From Candidatus Roizmanbacteria bacterium (lineage in GTDB: Bacteria; Patescibacteriota; Microgenomatia; UBA1406; GWC2-37-13), in contig JAAXWV010000105.1 in the NCBI GenBank assembly GCA_013334845.1, forward strand, positions 1 to 5,339: a stretch of DNA of 5,339 nucleotides, in the 5' to 3' direction. Positions 1 to 5,108 of this stretch are shown piece by piece; the stretch's first letter is position 1; each line of letters begins with the position of its first letter. A model generated the notes under the pieces. The model did no database searches. It was not told the origin of the DNA and saw only the letters and a list, made by a program, of their open reading frames with translations. The position numbers were made by a program, and so were the translations under genes.

Positions 1-40
1 GATCTTTCGTTCTCCTTACTATAATCTAGTACTTATTATG

Positions 41-46
41 TATGAT
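41..46 (+). promoter_or_regulatory. -10 box of msrB, leaderless arrangement
   Basis: The hexamer TATGAT (one mismatch to TATAAT) ends exactly 6 nt before the ATG at 53. Bacterial RNA polymerase usually starts 6-7 nt past the -10 box, so transcription would begin at or next to the A of the start codon and the mRNA would have no leader. No convincing -35 hexamer is visible. A second, perfect TATAAT lies at 20-25 but would produce a leader of about 21 nt with no ribosome binding site. The call rests on spacing and on the same arrangement at four other genes in this window. Confidence 0.5.
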
Positions 47-52
47 TAAAAC

Positions 53-409
53 ATGCACAATCTTACCCCGGAAGAAAAGCATATCATTGTCGATAAAGGA
101 ACGGAGCCGCCCTTTACCGGAGAATACAATGACATGTTTACCGAAGGCACCTATGTTTGTCGTCGATGCGAAGCACCTCTCTACACTTCCACGCGTAAGT
201 TCCACTCAAACTGCGGCTGGCCGAGCTTTGACCAGGAAATTCCCGGAGTGGTGAAACGTTTCCCTGATCCTGATGGTATACGTGTAGAGATTCGTTGTGC
301 TTCCTGCGATGCTCATCTCGGACATATATTTACCGGCGAGCATTACACCCCCACAGACACCCGTCACTGCGTTAATTCACTATCGCTTCGTTTCATTCCG
401 AAAAAATGA
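53..409 (+). CDS. msrB: Peptide-methionine (R)-S-oxide reductase MsrB
   Basis: A 118-residue cytoplasmic (no signal peptide) enzyme that reduces the R epimer of methionine sulfoxide in proteins back to methionine. It covers the complete single-domain SelR/MsrB fold: LTPEE near the N-terminus, KGTEPPF at 15-21, and the GWPSF signature at 55-59 with the probable resolving Cys54 just before it. The catalytic Cys is 106 in RHCVNS, followed by the usual SLRF ending. Two CxxC pairs, Cys36/Cys39 (CRRC) and Cys82/Cys85 (CASC), form the structural zinc site of the zinc-binding MsrB subgroup. Length is normal for a stand-alone MsrB, with no MsrA fusion. The start at 53 leaves the domain complete and lies 6 nt after a -10 box; no Shine-Dalgarno sequence precedes it. 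The stop is 28 bp before the first carotenoid gene, which has its own promoter signal, so co-transcription is possible but not required. Family assignment is secure. Confidence 0.96.
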   Translation: MHNLTPEEKHIIVDKGTEPPFTGEYNDMFTEGTYVCRRCEAPLYTSTRKFHSNCGWPSFDQEIPGVVKRFPDPDGIRVEIRCASCDAHLGHIFTGEHYTPTDTRHCVNSLSLRFIPKK

Positions 410-421
410 GTCTCTGGAAGT

Positions 422-430
422 TGTTACAAT
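422..430 (+). promoter_or_regulatory. Extended -10 promoter of the carotenoid operon
   Basis: TGtTACAAT is an extended -10 element (TGn plus a hexamer one base from TATAAT). It lies in the 28-bp gap between msrB and the first lycopene cyclase gene, 7 nt before the ATG at 438. Transcription would start at about 437-438, giving a leaderless operon mRNA. No good -35 is seen at the expected distance, which falls in the A-run ending msrB; an extended -10 can compensate for that. This would let the crt genes be expressed independently of msrB. Confidence 0.5.
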
Positions 431-437
431 AGAGGGT

Positions 438-794
438 ATGCATCATTTTGAATATCTCGTCTTGCTCCTACTATGTTATGGATTTCCGTTTGTGTTTGGC
501 CTTATTCATCGAAAATTACTCAAGGATGAAAAACTCTCACTCCTCAATCTCACCGTCATTGTTGCAAGTATTCCCTTTATTCTCTGGGATATGCTAGCTG
601 TAACACGCGGACATTGGTGGTTTAATAGTAATTTTATTACTGGCTGGAAAGTTGGATATTTACCAATTGAGGAAGTTCTCTTTTTTCTCCTTATTCCCCA
701 AGCGTGTTTATTCATCTGGGTAGCACTTCATCGCTTTCGTTCGTTTCATGAATTTTTCACTACCGTTACATCAAAGCATTTTACGCGAGAGTAA
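438..794 (+). CDS. crtYc: Lycopene cyclase subunit, CrtYc-type (first domain of heterodimeric cyclase)
   Basis: A 118-residue integral membrane protein with about three hydrophobic segments (roughly 5-23, 36-54 and 74-98). It matches the small lycopene cyclase domain family (CarR/CrtYcd type). Asp51 ends the second hydrophobic segment, followed by a Trp-rich stretch (HWWFN, 59-63) and then LPIEE at 75-79, the P-x-E-(E/D) motif associated with cyclase activity, and an FF pair. In this family a CrtYc and a CrtYd protein jointly add beta rings to the ends of lycopene in the membrane; some relatives act on C50 carotenoids instead. The frame is open back to an ATG at 297, but that start would overlap msrB by over 100 bp and add unrelated sequence. 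The ATG at 438 begins directly at the first membrane segment and follows an extended -10 box. The second subunit gene starts 2 bp downstream. Confidence 0.88.
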   Translation: MHHFEYLVLLLLCYGFPFVFGLIHRKLLKDEKLSLLNLTVIVASIPFILWDMLAVTRGHWWFNSNFITGWKVGYLPIEEVLFFLLIPQACLFIWVALHRFRSFHEFFTTVTSKHFTRE

Positions 795-796
795 GT

Positions 797-1090
797 ATGA
801 AAGAGTATCTCATTTTAGATATCATTGCCCTTGTAGGAGTAATAATACTTGATCACGTGCTTAAAACGCACATTATTAAGCAAAAGAGATTCTGGGTTCT
901 CCAGATAATCGTTGCTGGATTCGCGACACTAGTTGACAATTATATCTCAGGGCGTCCCTTTGTACTTTTCAGTTCTGTTTACTCTCTTAATGTAAAGGTT
1001 GGTTTTGTGCCGATAGAAAATTATTTGTTTGGTTTTTGTCTTATTACTCTCAATGTTATTTTATTTGAATATTTCAAACGAAAAACATGA
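797..1090 (+). CDS. crtYd: Lycopene cyclase subunit, CrtYd-type (second domain of heterodimeric cyclase)
   Basis: A 97-residue membrane protein with about three hydrophobic segments (4-20, 32-47 and 69-91). It is the expected partner of the preceding gene: both have the same small-cyclase layout, with an Asp (47 here) before a Gly/Phe-rich connector and then the P-x-E motif. Here the motif reads VPIEN (71-75), so the second acidic position is Asn. The C-terminus is a short basic tail (KRK). Together the two subunits would equal one fused CrtYcd cyclase of about 215 residues. The ATG follows the crtYc stop after 2 bp, with a weak GAGAG at 787-791 as the only Shine-Dalgarno-like sequence, so translation is probably coupled. 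Its TGA overlaps the crtI start as ATGA. The family is clear; whether the product is beta-carotene, a monocyclic carotenoid or something else is not decided by sequence alone. Confidence 0.84.
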   Translation: MKEYLILDIIALVGVIILDHVLKTHIIKQKRFWVLQIIVAGFATLVDNYISGRPFVLFSSVYSLNVKVGFVPIENYLFGFCLITLNVILFEYFKRKT

Positions 1091-2556
1091 AATCAGTCCT
1101 CATTATTGGTGCCGGGATCGGAAGCTTGTCGGCGGCATGCTATTTAGCTAAAGCTGGCTGCAAGGTTACTATTCTTGAGAAAAATTCGTGGCCAGGTGGT
1201 CGGATTCAGACTCTCAAAAAAGACGGATTCACTTTTGATATGGGGCCAAGCTGGTATTGGATGCCAGACGTCTTTGAGCAATTTTTTGCTACTTTTGGAC
1301 ATACACCCCACGACTACTATACTCTTACCCGACTCGATCCTTCCTATCGGATCTTTTTTACCGATGAATACATAGATTTACCGCCCGGACAAGAGGCTAT
1401 GTGTGTGCTCTTTGAGAAGTATGAACAAGGAGCTGGACAGAAACTTAAAAATTTATTGCAAAAAACAGAAAAAGTGTACCAAATAGCCCAGAAGCAATTT
1501 ATTCACCGCTCCAGTGCACCCCTCGAAATGGTATCTGGAAAAACCTTGATAAACGGAGTGGAGTTGCTCGCCCAGTATAACGGTTTTCAATCGGTTCACC
1601 AATTTCTCACTCGGTTTTTCCGCAATGAAAAGCTCATTAAAATGCTCGAGTTTCCGATCTTTTTTCTCGGTGGCTCAGCTCATGACATACCGGCAGTCTA
1701 CTCTATCATGAATCATGTTGATATTGATCAAGGTACCTGGTATCCTCACGGTGGATTTGGCGCTGTCGCACGCGGCTTTGAGAGGCTTGCATGTGAATTA
1801 GGAGTCGATATTCATTATGGTGAAGAGGTGGATCATATTGAGGCAGATGACAAAAACATAACATCGGTACACTCCCAGAATCGGAGATATCATCCATCGG
1901 TTGTTCTTTCGGGAGCTGATTATCCATTTACCGAATCACTCCTCCCGCCCTCCTCACGGTCCTATTCACCCCACTATTGGGATACTCGCAAACTAGCTCC
2001 TTCGGCGCTCATGATTTTTCTAGGTATATCGCATTCTATTCCCGGGCTTCTCCACCATTCACTCTTTTTTCACAACGACTGGGTAGGACACCATCAGTCA
2101 CTTTTTAAACACCCCGTCTGGCCAACTCACCCTCTCTACTATGTCTCCACCCCCACTAAAACTGATAAAACTCTTGCTCCATCAGGGCAAGAAGCGATTA
2201 CTATCCTTATTCCTCTTGCTTCCGGTCTTCCTGATTCACTCCAGAGCAGGGAAGACTTGGCTCAGTGGGTATTGCATGATCTTGAGAAAAAAATCAATCA
2301 ACCGATTCAACCCCACATTATAACCCGCACGCTTTATTCTCTCAACGACTTCGCGACCGATTATCACGCCTTCAAAGGCAATGCCTATGGGCTCGCCCAA
2401 ACACTCGATCAAACTGCCATTTTTCGACCGAACAATAGAAGCAAAAAACTAAACAATCTGTTCTACACTGGACAGTTTACCGTCCCGGGTATTGGTGTCC
2501 CAATGGTAGTTATTTCGGGAGAAATTGCAGCACGCGATATAATAAGCCATATATGA
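1087..2556 (+). CDS. crtI: Phytoene desaturase, CrtI-type FAD-dependent
   Basis: A 489-residue flavoprotein that would introduce double bonds into phytoene to give lycopene at the membrane surface. The N-terminus carries the dinucleotide-binding signature: VLIIGAGIGSLSAA from residue 4, acidic Glu31 ending the second strand, and PGGR at 36-39. GPSWYWMPDVFEQFF (53-67) is a CrtI-family block. The C-terminus has the conserved carotenoid-desaturase signature FYTGQFTVPGIGVPM (459-473) followed by VVISGE, which helps bind FAD. The upstream block KGNAYGLAQTL and the block YYVSTPTKTD are typical of the CrtI subgroup found with small membrane lycopene cyclases in Bacteroidetes and haloarchaea (recalled family features, not a search). 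Length is normal. Residues 316-352 are unusually His-rich (8 of 37). The gene overlaps crtYd and crtB by 4 bp each (ATGA), implying translational coupling. The number of desaturation steps cannot be read from the sequence; four steps to lycopene is the simplest fit with the cyclase genes. Confidence 0.93.
   Translation: MKSVLIIGAGIGSLSAACYLAKAGCKVTILEKNSWPGGRIQTLKKDGFTFDMGPSWYWMPDVFEQFFATFGHTPHDYYTLTRLDPSYRIFFTDEYIDLPPGQEAMCVLFEKYEQGAGQKLKNLLQKTEKVYQIAQKQFIHRSSAPLEMVSGKTLINGVELLAQYNGFQSVHQFLTRFFRNEKLIKMLEFPIFFLGGSAHDIPAVYSIMNHVDIDQGTWYPHGGFGAVARGFERLACELGVDIHYGEEVDHIEADDKNITSVHSQNRRYHPSVVLSGADYPFTESLLPPSSRSYSPHYWDTRKLAPSALMIFLGISHSIPGLLHHSLFFHNDWVGHHQSLFKHPVWPTHPLYYVSTPTKTDKTLAPSGQEAITILIPLASGLPDSLQSREDLAQWVLHDLEKKINQPIQPHIITRTLYSLNDFATDYHAFKGNAYGLAQTLDQTAIFRPNNRSKKLNNLFYTGQFTVPGIGVPMVVISGEIAARDIISHI
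2538..2543 (+). promoter_or_regulatory. Possible internal -10 box before crtB
   Basis: A perfect TATAAT lies in the last codons of crtI, 9 nt before the crtB ATG. It could give a short-leadered crtB transcript independent of the operon promoter. No -35 or extended TG is seen. The bases encode the crtI C-terminus (Ile-Ile codons), so the match may be coincidence. Confidence 0.2.
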
Positions 2557-3359
2557 AACCCCAATTTAAAAACGTATTTAAAAAAGGCAGTAAAACATAC
2601 TTTACCAGTAGTCTCTTTTTCCCACAGCAGGTGCGTGACGATGTCAGCATTCTCTATGCCTTTGTTCGAAAGGCTGATGATTATGTGGACTGCATCCCGC
2701 CCAAAAAAAAGCAGTTTATGGAGTTTAAAAACGAGTATTTACAGATCGTAAAAGGGCACAATCGATTCATAACGGCATTTCGAAAATTGGAAGCAGAAAA
2801 AGGGTTTAATCCTGACTGGACCAAGGCTTTTCTCTCCTCTATGGAGATGGATCTCACGAAAAAAACATACCAAACGCTAGCAGAAACAGAACACTATATC
2901 TATGGTTCTGCAAATGTGATCGGACTCTATATGGCGAAGCTTCTTAATCTTCCTCATATTTCTTACCCATGCGCGGAACTATTAGGGAAAAGTATGCAAT
3001 TCATCAACTTTATTCGCGATATTAAGGAGGATCTAGCCTTGGGGAGGAACTATTTTCCTCAACCGGAACTTAAGCAATTTGGGCTTCGTTCACTTGATTA
3101 TAAAGAAACGTCCCGGCACCCTGATGCTCTTGTCCGGTTTGTCCGATTTCAAATTGAGCGATATTTTAAGTGGCAGAAGGAGGCGGAAAAAGGGTTTGTT
3201 TACATACCAAAACGCTATCTAGTTCCTATTAAGACGGCCTCAAATATATACCTTTGGACTGCTAAAAAAATCTACAACGATCCTTTCATTGTCTATCGCC
3301 GAAAGGTGAAACCAAACACGCTTCAGATACTTTTTGAAGCGTTAAAAAACTTAGTGTGA
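2553..3359 (+). CDS. crtB: Phytoene synthase (squalene/phytoene synthase family)
   Basis: A 268-residue all-alpha prenyltransferase that would join two geranylgeranyl diphosphates head to head to make phytoene, the committed step of C40 carotenoid synthesis. Both Mg-diphosphate motifs are intact: DDYVD at 42-46 within YAFVRKADDYVD, and NFIRDIKED at 152-160 followed by LGRNYFP. YIYGSANVIG (115-124) is the helix block usually found before the second motif. The N-terminal TSSLFFP matches the family's substrate-loop start. No membrane segment or signal peptide is seen; the enzyme would act at the inner face of the membrane. Squalene synthase or a diapophytoene synthase (CrtM) is a possible alternative within the same fold, but the linked crtI and cyclase genes favour phytoene. 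It begins in an ATGA overlap with crtI without a Shine-Dalgarno sequence, and its last 9 bp overlap the convergent glycosyltransferase end. It is the last gene of the operon; no crtE follows. Confidence 0.93.
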   Translation: MKPQFKNVFKKGSKTYFTSSLFFPQQVRDDVSILYAFVRKADDYVDCIPPKKKQFMEFKNEYLQIVKGHNRFITAFRKLEAEKGFNPDWTKAFLSSMEMDLTKKTYQTLAETEHYIYGSANVIGLYMAKLLNLPHISYPCAELLGKSMQFINFIRDIKEDLALGRNYFPQPELKQFGLRSLDYKETSRHPDALVRFVRFQIERYFKWQKEAEKGFVYIPKRYLVPIKTASNIYLWTAKKIYNDPFIVYRRKVKPNTLQILFEALKNLV

Positions 3360-3368
3360 GCTTTTTTT
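3344..3368. terminator. Shared bidirectional terminator hairpin between crtB and the glycosyltransferase
   Basis: Arms AAAAAACTTA (3344-3353) and TGAG plus TTTTTT (3357-3367) pair around a GTG loop, with one bulged C (3361) and one G-U pair. The plus-strand transcript meets a 7-T run at 3362-3368; the minus-strand transcript meets a 6-T run (A-run 3344-3349 on plus). Both stop codons (TGA 3357-3359 plus; TAA 3353-3351 minus) lie inside the stem. The stem is mostly A-U, so strength may be modest, but the symmetric layout between convergent genes supports a two-way terminator. Confidence 0.6.
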
Positions 3369-4640
3369 ATCAAGAGCCCAGATTTGATAGAGATAGGTTT
3401 GAATAATTCCTTCGTTGTATTCCATTTTCTCACCTTTGCGAATTTTTTGTCGAACTTCATCTTTCTGCTGCACAAGTCCGCCATAGGCCGGTTTTATCCA
3501 CTGTCCCTTTGTTTGAAGATAGATATTCCAACCCCATAGAGCGACCAAAAATACAATGACAATAACCCGAAACGATCCGACCCCTTTTAGTAATCGCCCC
3601 TGCACATATGCTGTAATCCAGAGTACCATCGGAATATTAAATAACACATAGTACTCAGAGGTCGACCCGCCGTACACTCCGTACACAAGCAAAGGCACCA
3701 GAAACCAAAGAACAATAAGATAGCCCAGAATCCGCTTCTTTGCATCATGTTCAAAAAGGAGAAAAACAACAAATAGTACCGGAAGGATAAATTTCAGCAG
3801 AGGATAATCGCCGCCAAGCAAGAGAACTGTTTGGAACTGCACAAAGGCATCATTCAGCCGGTGAAGAAAAAACTGGAGATGAATACCCACCCAATAGTCG
3901 TGCAGGAAGCTCTGAAAAAGATTGGAGTCAGCTCCCTTCGATTGAAGATCAAACAGCGCTATGGGAATAAGCCAGATAAGAAAAAGCGGAAGCGATAGAA
4001 GACTATAGAGAAAAACTTTCTTTTTATCTTTTGCAGCGAGAAACGACAAGGCGATAATGGGTGGCAAAAAGACAACAGCAAAATGGAGATGGGAAAATAA
4101 ACCAGTAAGAAAAGCAACCATAGGAATCCAACGGTATTTTTTATAGAAAACTACCTGATAGATTCCGTAAAAAATGAGCACTGCTACCCCGGGAATCGGG
4201 GACACATTCCATGGAGTTCGATTAATCTCAACAAGATATCGACTCATTGTATATATTCCGGTGGTAAAGAGAGCTGTTCCGTTTCCGAATACTCTCCGCG
4301 TCACCCAAAACAAAGCTATGAAGTTAAAGAGATTGACGAGAATATTTGCATACTGGGCACCAATGGGATCGTAGTTAGAGATAAAGTAAAAAGGCGCTTC
4401 AATATAATACCAAAGTGGCCCCAGGTGGAAATGCCCCACTCCGGTACGGGGACCATTGAGAACAAATTGACCCATCAATACGTCGCGTACCTTCCAAGCA
4501 TCGCGAGCCTGATCCCACCCGTATCCTCCTGTACTTTCAATCCGCCAGAACCGTAAATACATTCCCACCATCACAATGAGCACAAACACGATCCAACACC
4601 AATAGCGGCGCAGGAATTTCGTCATAGATGCTATAGTCAT
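3351..4640 (-). CDS. Membrane glycosyltransferase, GT-C fold, PMT/ArnT (GT39)-like
   Basis: A 429-residue polytopic membrane protein with about 10-11 hydrophobic segments, beginning at 13-29 and spread to about 374, then a soluble, charged C-terminal tail of about 55 residues. The first extracytoplasmic loop carries GYGWDQARDAW (39-49), with acidic Asp43 and Asp47 in the place where GT-C enzymes have their catalytic or metal-binding acids. It is followed by HLGPLWYYIEAPFYF (72-86), a block typical of ArnT-like transferases. Such enzymes move a sugar from a polyprenyl-phosphate carrier to a protein, lipid or polymer outside the membrane; donor and acceptor here are unknown. The frame extends to a GTG at 4676 (441 residues), but the ATG at 4640 is preferred: it lies 7 nt after an extended -10 (TGATATACT) and just before the first membrane segment. 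It is transcribed towards crtB, overlaps it by 9 bp and shares its terminator, and is not part of the carotenoid operon. Bactoprenol-linked cell-surface glycosylation is the likely setting. Confidence 0.82.
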   Translation of the reverse strand: MTIASMTKFLRRYWCWIVFVLIVMVGMYLRFWRIESTGGYGWDQARDAWKVRDVLMGQFVLNGPRTGVGHFHLGPLWYYIEAPFYFISNYDPIGAQYANILVNLFNFIALFWVTRRVFGNGTALFTTGIYTMSRYLVEINRTPWNVSPIPGVAVLIFYGIYQVVFYKKYRWIPMVAFLTGLFSHLHFAVVFLPPIIALSFLAAKDKKKVFLYSLLSLPLFLIWLIPIALFDLQSKGADSNLFQSFLHDYWVGIHLQFFLHRLNDAFVQFQTVLLLGGDYPLLKFILPVLFVVFLLFEHDAKKRILGYLIVLWFLVPLLVYGVYGGSTSEYYVLFNIPMVLWITAYVQGRLLKGVGSFRVIVIVFLVALWGWNIYLQTKGQWIKPAYGGLVQQKDEVRQKIRKGEKMEYNEGIIQTYLYQIWALDKKSSH

Positions 4641-4647
4641 AGAAAGT

Positions 4648-4656
4648 AGTATATCA
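4648..4656 (-). promoter_or_regulatory. Extended -10 promoter of the glycosyltransferase
   Basis: On the minus strand, TGATATACT is an extended -10 element (TGn plus TATACT), 7 nt before the ATG at 4640. Transcription would start at or one base before the start codon, a leaderless arrangement. It lies inside the frame that extends to the GTG at 4676, which argues against that longer start. No -35 is evident. Confidence 0.48.
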
Positions 4657-4681
4657 ACTGGTATTTTACTTTTCACTCATG

Positions 4682-4687
4682 TACTAT
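4682..4687 (+). promoter_or_regulatory. -10 box of the Lys-rich mini-ORF
   Basis: TACTAT (two mismatches to TATAAT) ends 6 nt before the ATG at 4694, the same spacing as at msrB, and shares the context ATGTA-x-x-AT with the msrB box. It faces away from the glycosyltransferase promoter about 30 bp to the left, making a compact divergent promoter region. No -35 is seen, so support is mainly the spacing. Confidence 0.35.
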
Positions 4688-4693
4688 CGATAT

Positions 4694-4756
4694 ATGGCAG
4701 AACGAAATACCAAACCCAAAAAGGAGAAAAAGAAGCCAAAGAAGAACAAGAAGTAA
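4694..4756 (+). CDS. Lys-rich 20-residue mini-protein, hypothetical
   Basis: An ATG-to-TAA frame of 20 codons starts MAERNTKP and continues with Lys clusters broken by Glu, Pro and Asn. Ten of 20 residues are Lys plus one Arg, with two Glu and no hydrophobic core, so it would be disordered and strongly basic; nucleic-acid or ribosome binding would be a guess from charge only. Support for a real gene: a -10 box 6 nt before the ATG, tight fit between the divergent glycosyltransferase and the convergent rhodanese (8 bp between stops), and a hairpin over its stop. I also recall very short Lys-rich proteins of this style recurring in Patescibacteria genomes, which needs a search to confirm. The alternative is an A-rich non-coding stretch that happens to read as Lys codons. 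No function is assigned. Confidence 0.42.
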   Translation: MAERNTKPKKEKKKPKKNKK

Positions 4757-4766
4757 ATTCCTGTTC
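4744..4766. terminator. Hairpin over the convergent stops of mini-ORF and rhodanese
   Basis: GAACA (4744-4748) pairs with TGTTC (4762-4766) and GAA (4750-4752) with TTC (4758-4760), with one A/C mismatch and a 5-nt loop GTAAA. Both stop codons lie in or at the structure. On the minus strand the hairpin is followed by a T-rich stretch (TTCTTTGGCTTCTTTTTC), so it could terminate the rhodanese transcript. On the plus strand no T run follows. The stem is short; this is a tentative call. Confidence 0.35.
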
Positions 4767-5088
4767 ACATGCTGAGCGGATAGTGCTTTGCCCGCCACAT
4801 CAAAAGGCCATTTATCATGCTAAAAACATGGGTATATCCTAGTTTTATAAGCTCTTCAACTGCTTCATTACTTCGCGCGCCGCTGAGACAATAGACATGC
4901 AGTTTTTTAGTTTTATCGGTTATGATGTCCTCAATAGTCTTGCCCAATTCCTCAACGGGTACATTTATACTCCCCGCAATATGCCCGCGTGAGTATTCAC
5001 CCGGCGTGCGCACATCGAGAAGTACGACTTCTTCATGATTATCAATCGCTTTCTTAACCTCATCAGCAGTAATTTGGGGGATATTCAT
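4765..5088 (-). CDS. Single-domain rhodanese-like sulfurtransferase
   Basis: A 107-residue cytoplasmic protein that is one complete rhodanese domain of the GlpE/PspE kind. LLDVRTPGEYSRGHI (23-37) and GSINVPVEEL (39-48) are the two conserved N-terminal blocks. The active-site loop VYCLSGARS (65-73) carries Cys67, which would hold the persulfide, with Arg72 in the loop. GYTHVFSMINGLLMW (84-98) is the usual C-terminal block. There is no signal peptide or membrane segment. Such proteins transfer sulfane sulfur to thiol acceptors; the physiological partner is unknown. The ATG at 5088 gives the full domain and lies 8 nt after a perfect TATAAT, without a Shine-Dalgarno site. It converges on the Lys-rich mini-ORF (8 bp between stops) and lies 20 bp downstream of another minus-strand ORF, so read-through from that gene is also possible. 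Confidence 0.92.
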   Translation of the reverse strand: MNIPQITADEVKKAIDNHEEVVLLDVRTPGEYSRGHIAGSINVPVEELGKTIEDIITDKTKKLHVYCLSGARSNEAVEELIKLGYTHVFSMINGLLMWRAKHYPLSM

Positions 5089-5096
5089 AGAAGATA

Positions 5097-5102
5097 ATTA
5101 TA
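5097..5102 (-). promoter_or_regulatory. -10 box of the rhodanese gene
   Basis: A perfect TATAAT on the minus strand lies in the 20-bp gap between the upstream ORF and the rhodanese, 8 nt before the ATG at 5088. This would leave a leader of 0-2 nt. No clear -35 at 16-18 nt is seen. Confidence 0.5.
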
Positions 5103-5108
5103 TAGGTA

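Noticed and set aside
20..25. TATAAT at 20-25 as the main msrB promoter
   Set aside because: It is a perfect hexamer, but would give a leader of about 21 nt with no ribosome binding site; the box at 41-46 fits the spacing seen at the other genes. It could still be a secondary start.
42..254. 70-codon plus-strand ORF overlapping the msrB start
   Set aside because: Out-of-frame shadow of msrB; no family features.
431..436. AGAGGG as a Shine-Dalgarno site for crtYc
   Set aside because: It ends 1 nt before the ATG, too close to position the start codon; it is better explained as the spacer after the -10 box.
297..437. Upstream extension of the CrtYc frame to an ATG at 297
   Set aside because: It would overlap msrB by more than 100 bp in another frame, and the added residues do not look like part of a lycopene cyclase; ATG 438 has a promoter box at leaderless distance.
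506..715. Minus-strand ORF antisense to crtYc
   Set aside because: Antisense shadow of a well-supported membrane protein gene.
1706..1927. Minus-strand ORF antisense to crtI
   Set aside because: Antisense shadow, low-complexity Gln/Arg/His translation, no motif.
2141..2323. Plus-strand ORF in another frame inside crtI
   Set aside because: Leu-rich translation arises from C/T-rich crtI codons; it lies wholly inside a clear gene.
3587..3772. Second minus-strand ORF inside the glycosyltransferase gene
   Set aside because: Out-of-frame shadow of a polytopic membrane protein; hydrophobic residues follow from the T-rich codons.
4174..4374. Plus-strand ORF antisense to the glycosyltransferase
   Set aside because: Antisense shadow with no recognisable features or promoter.
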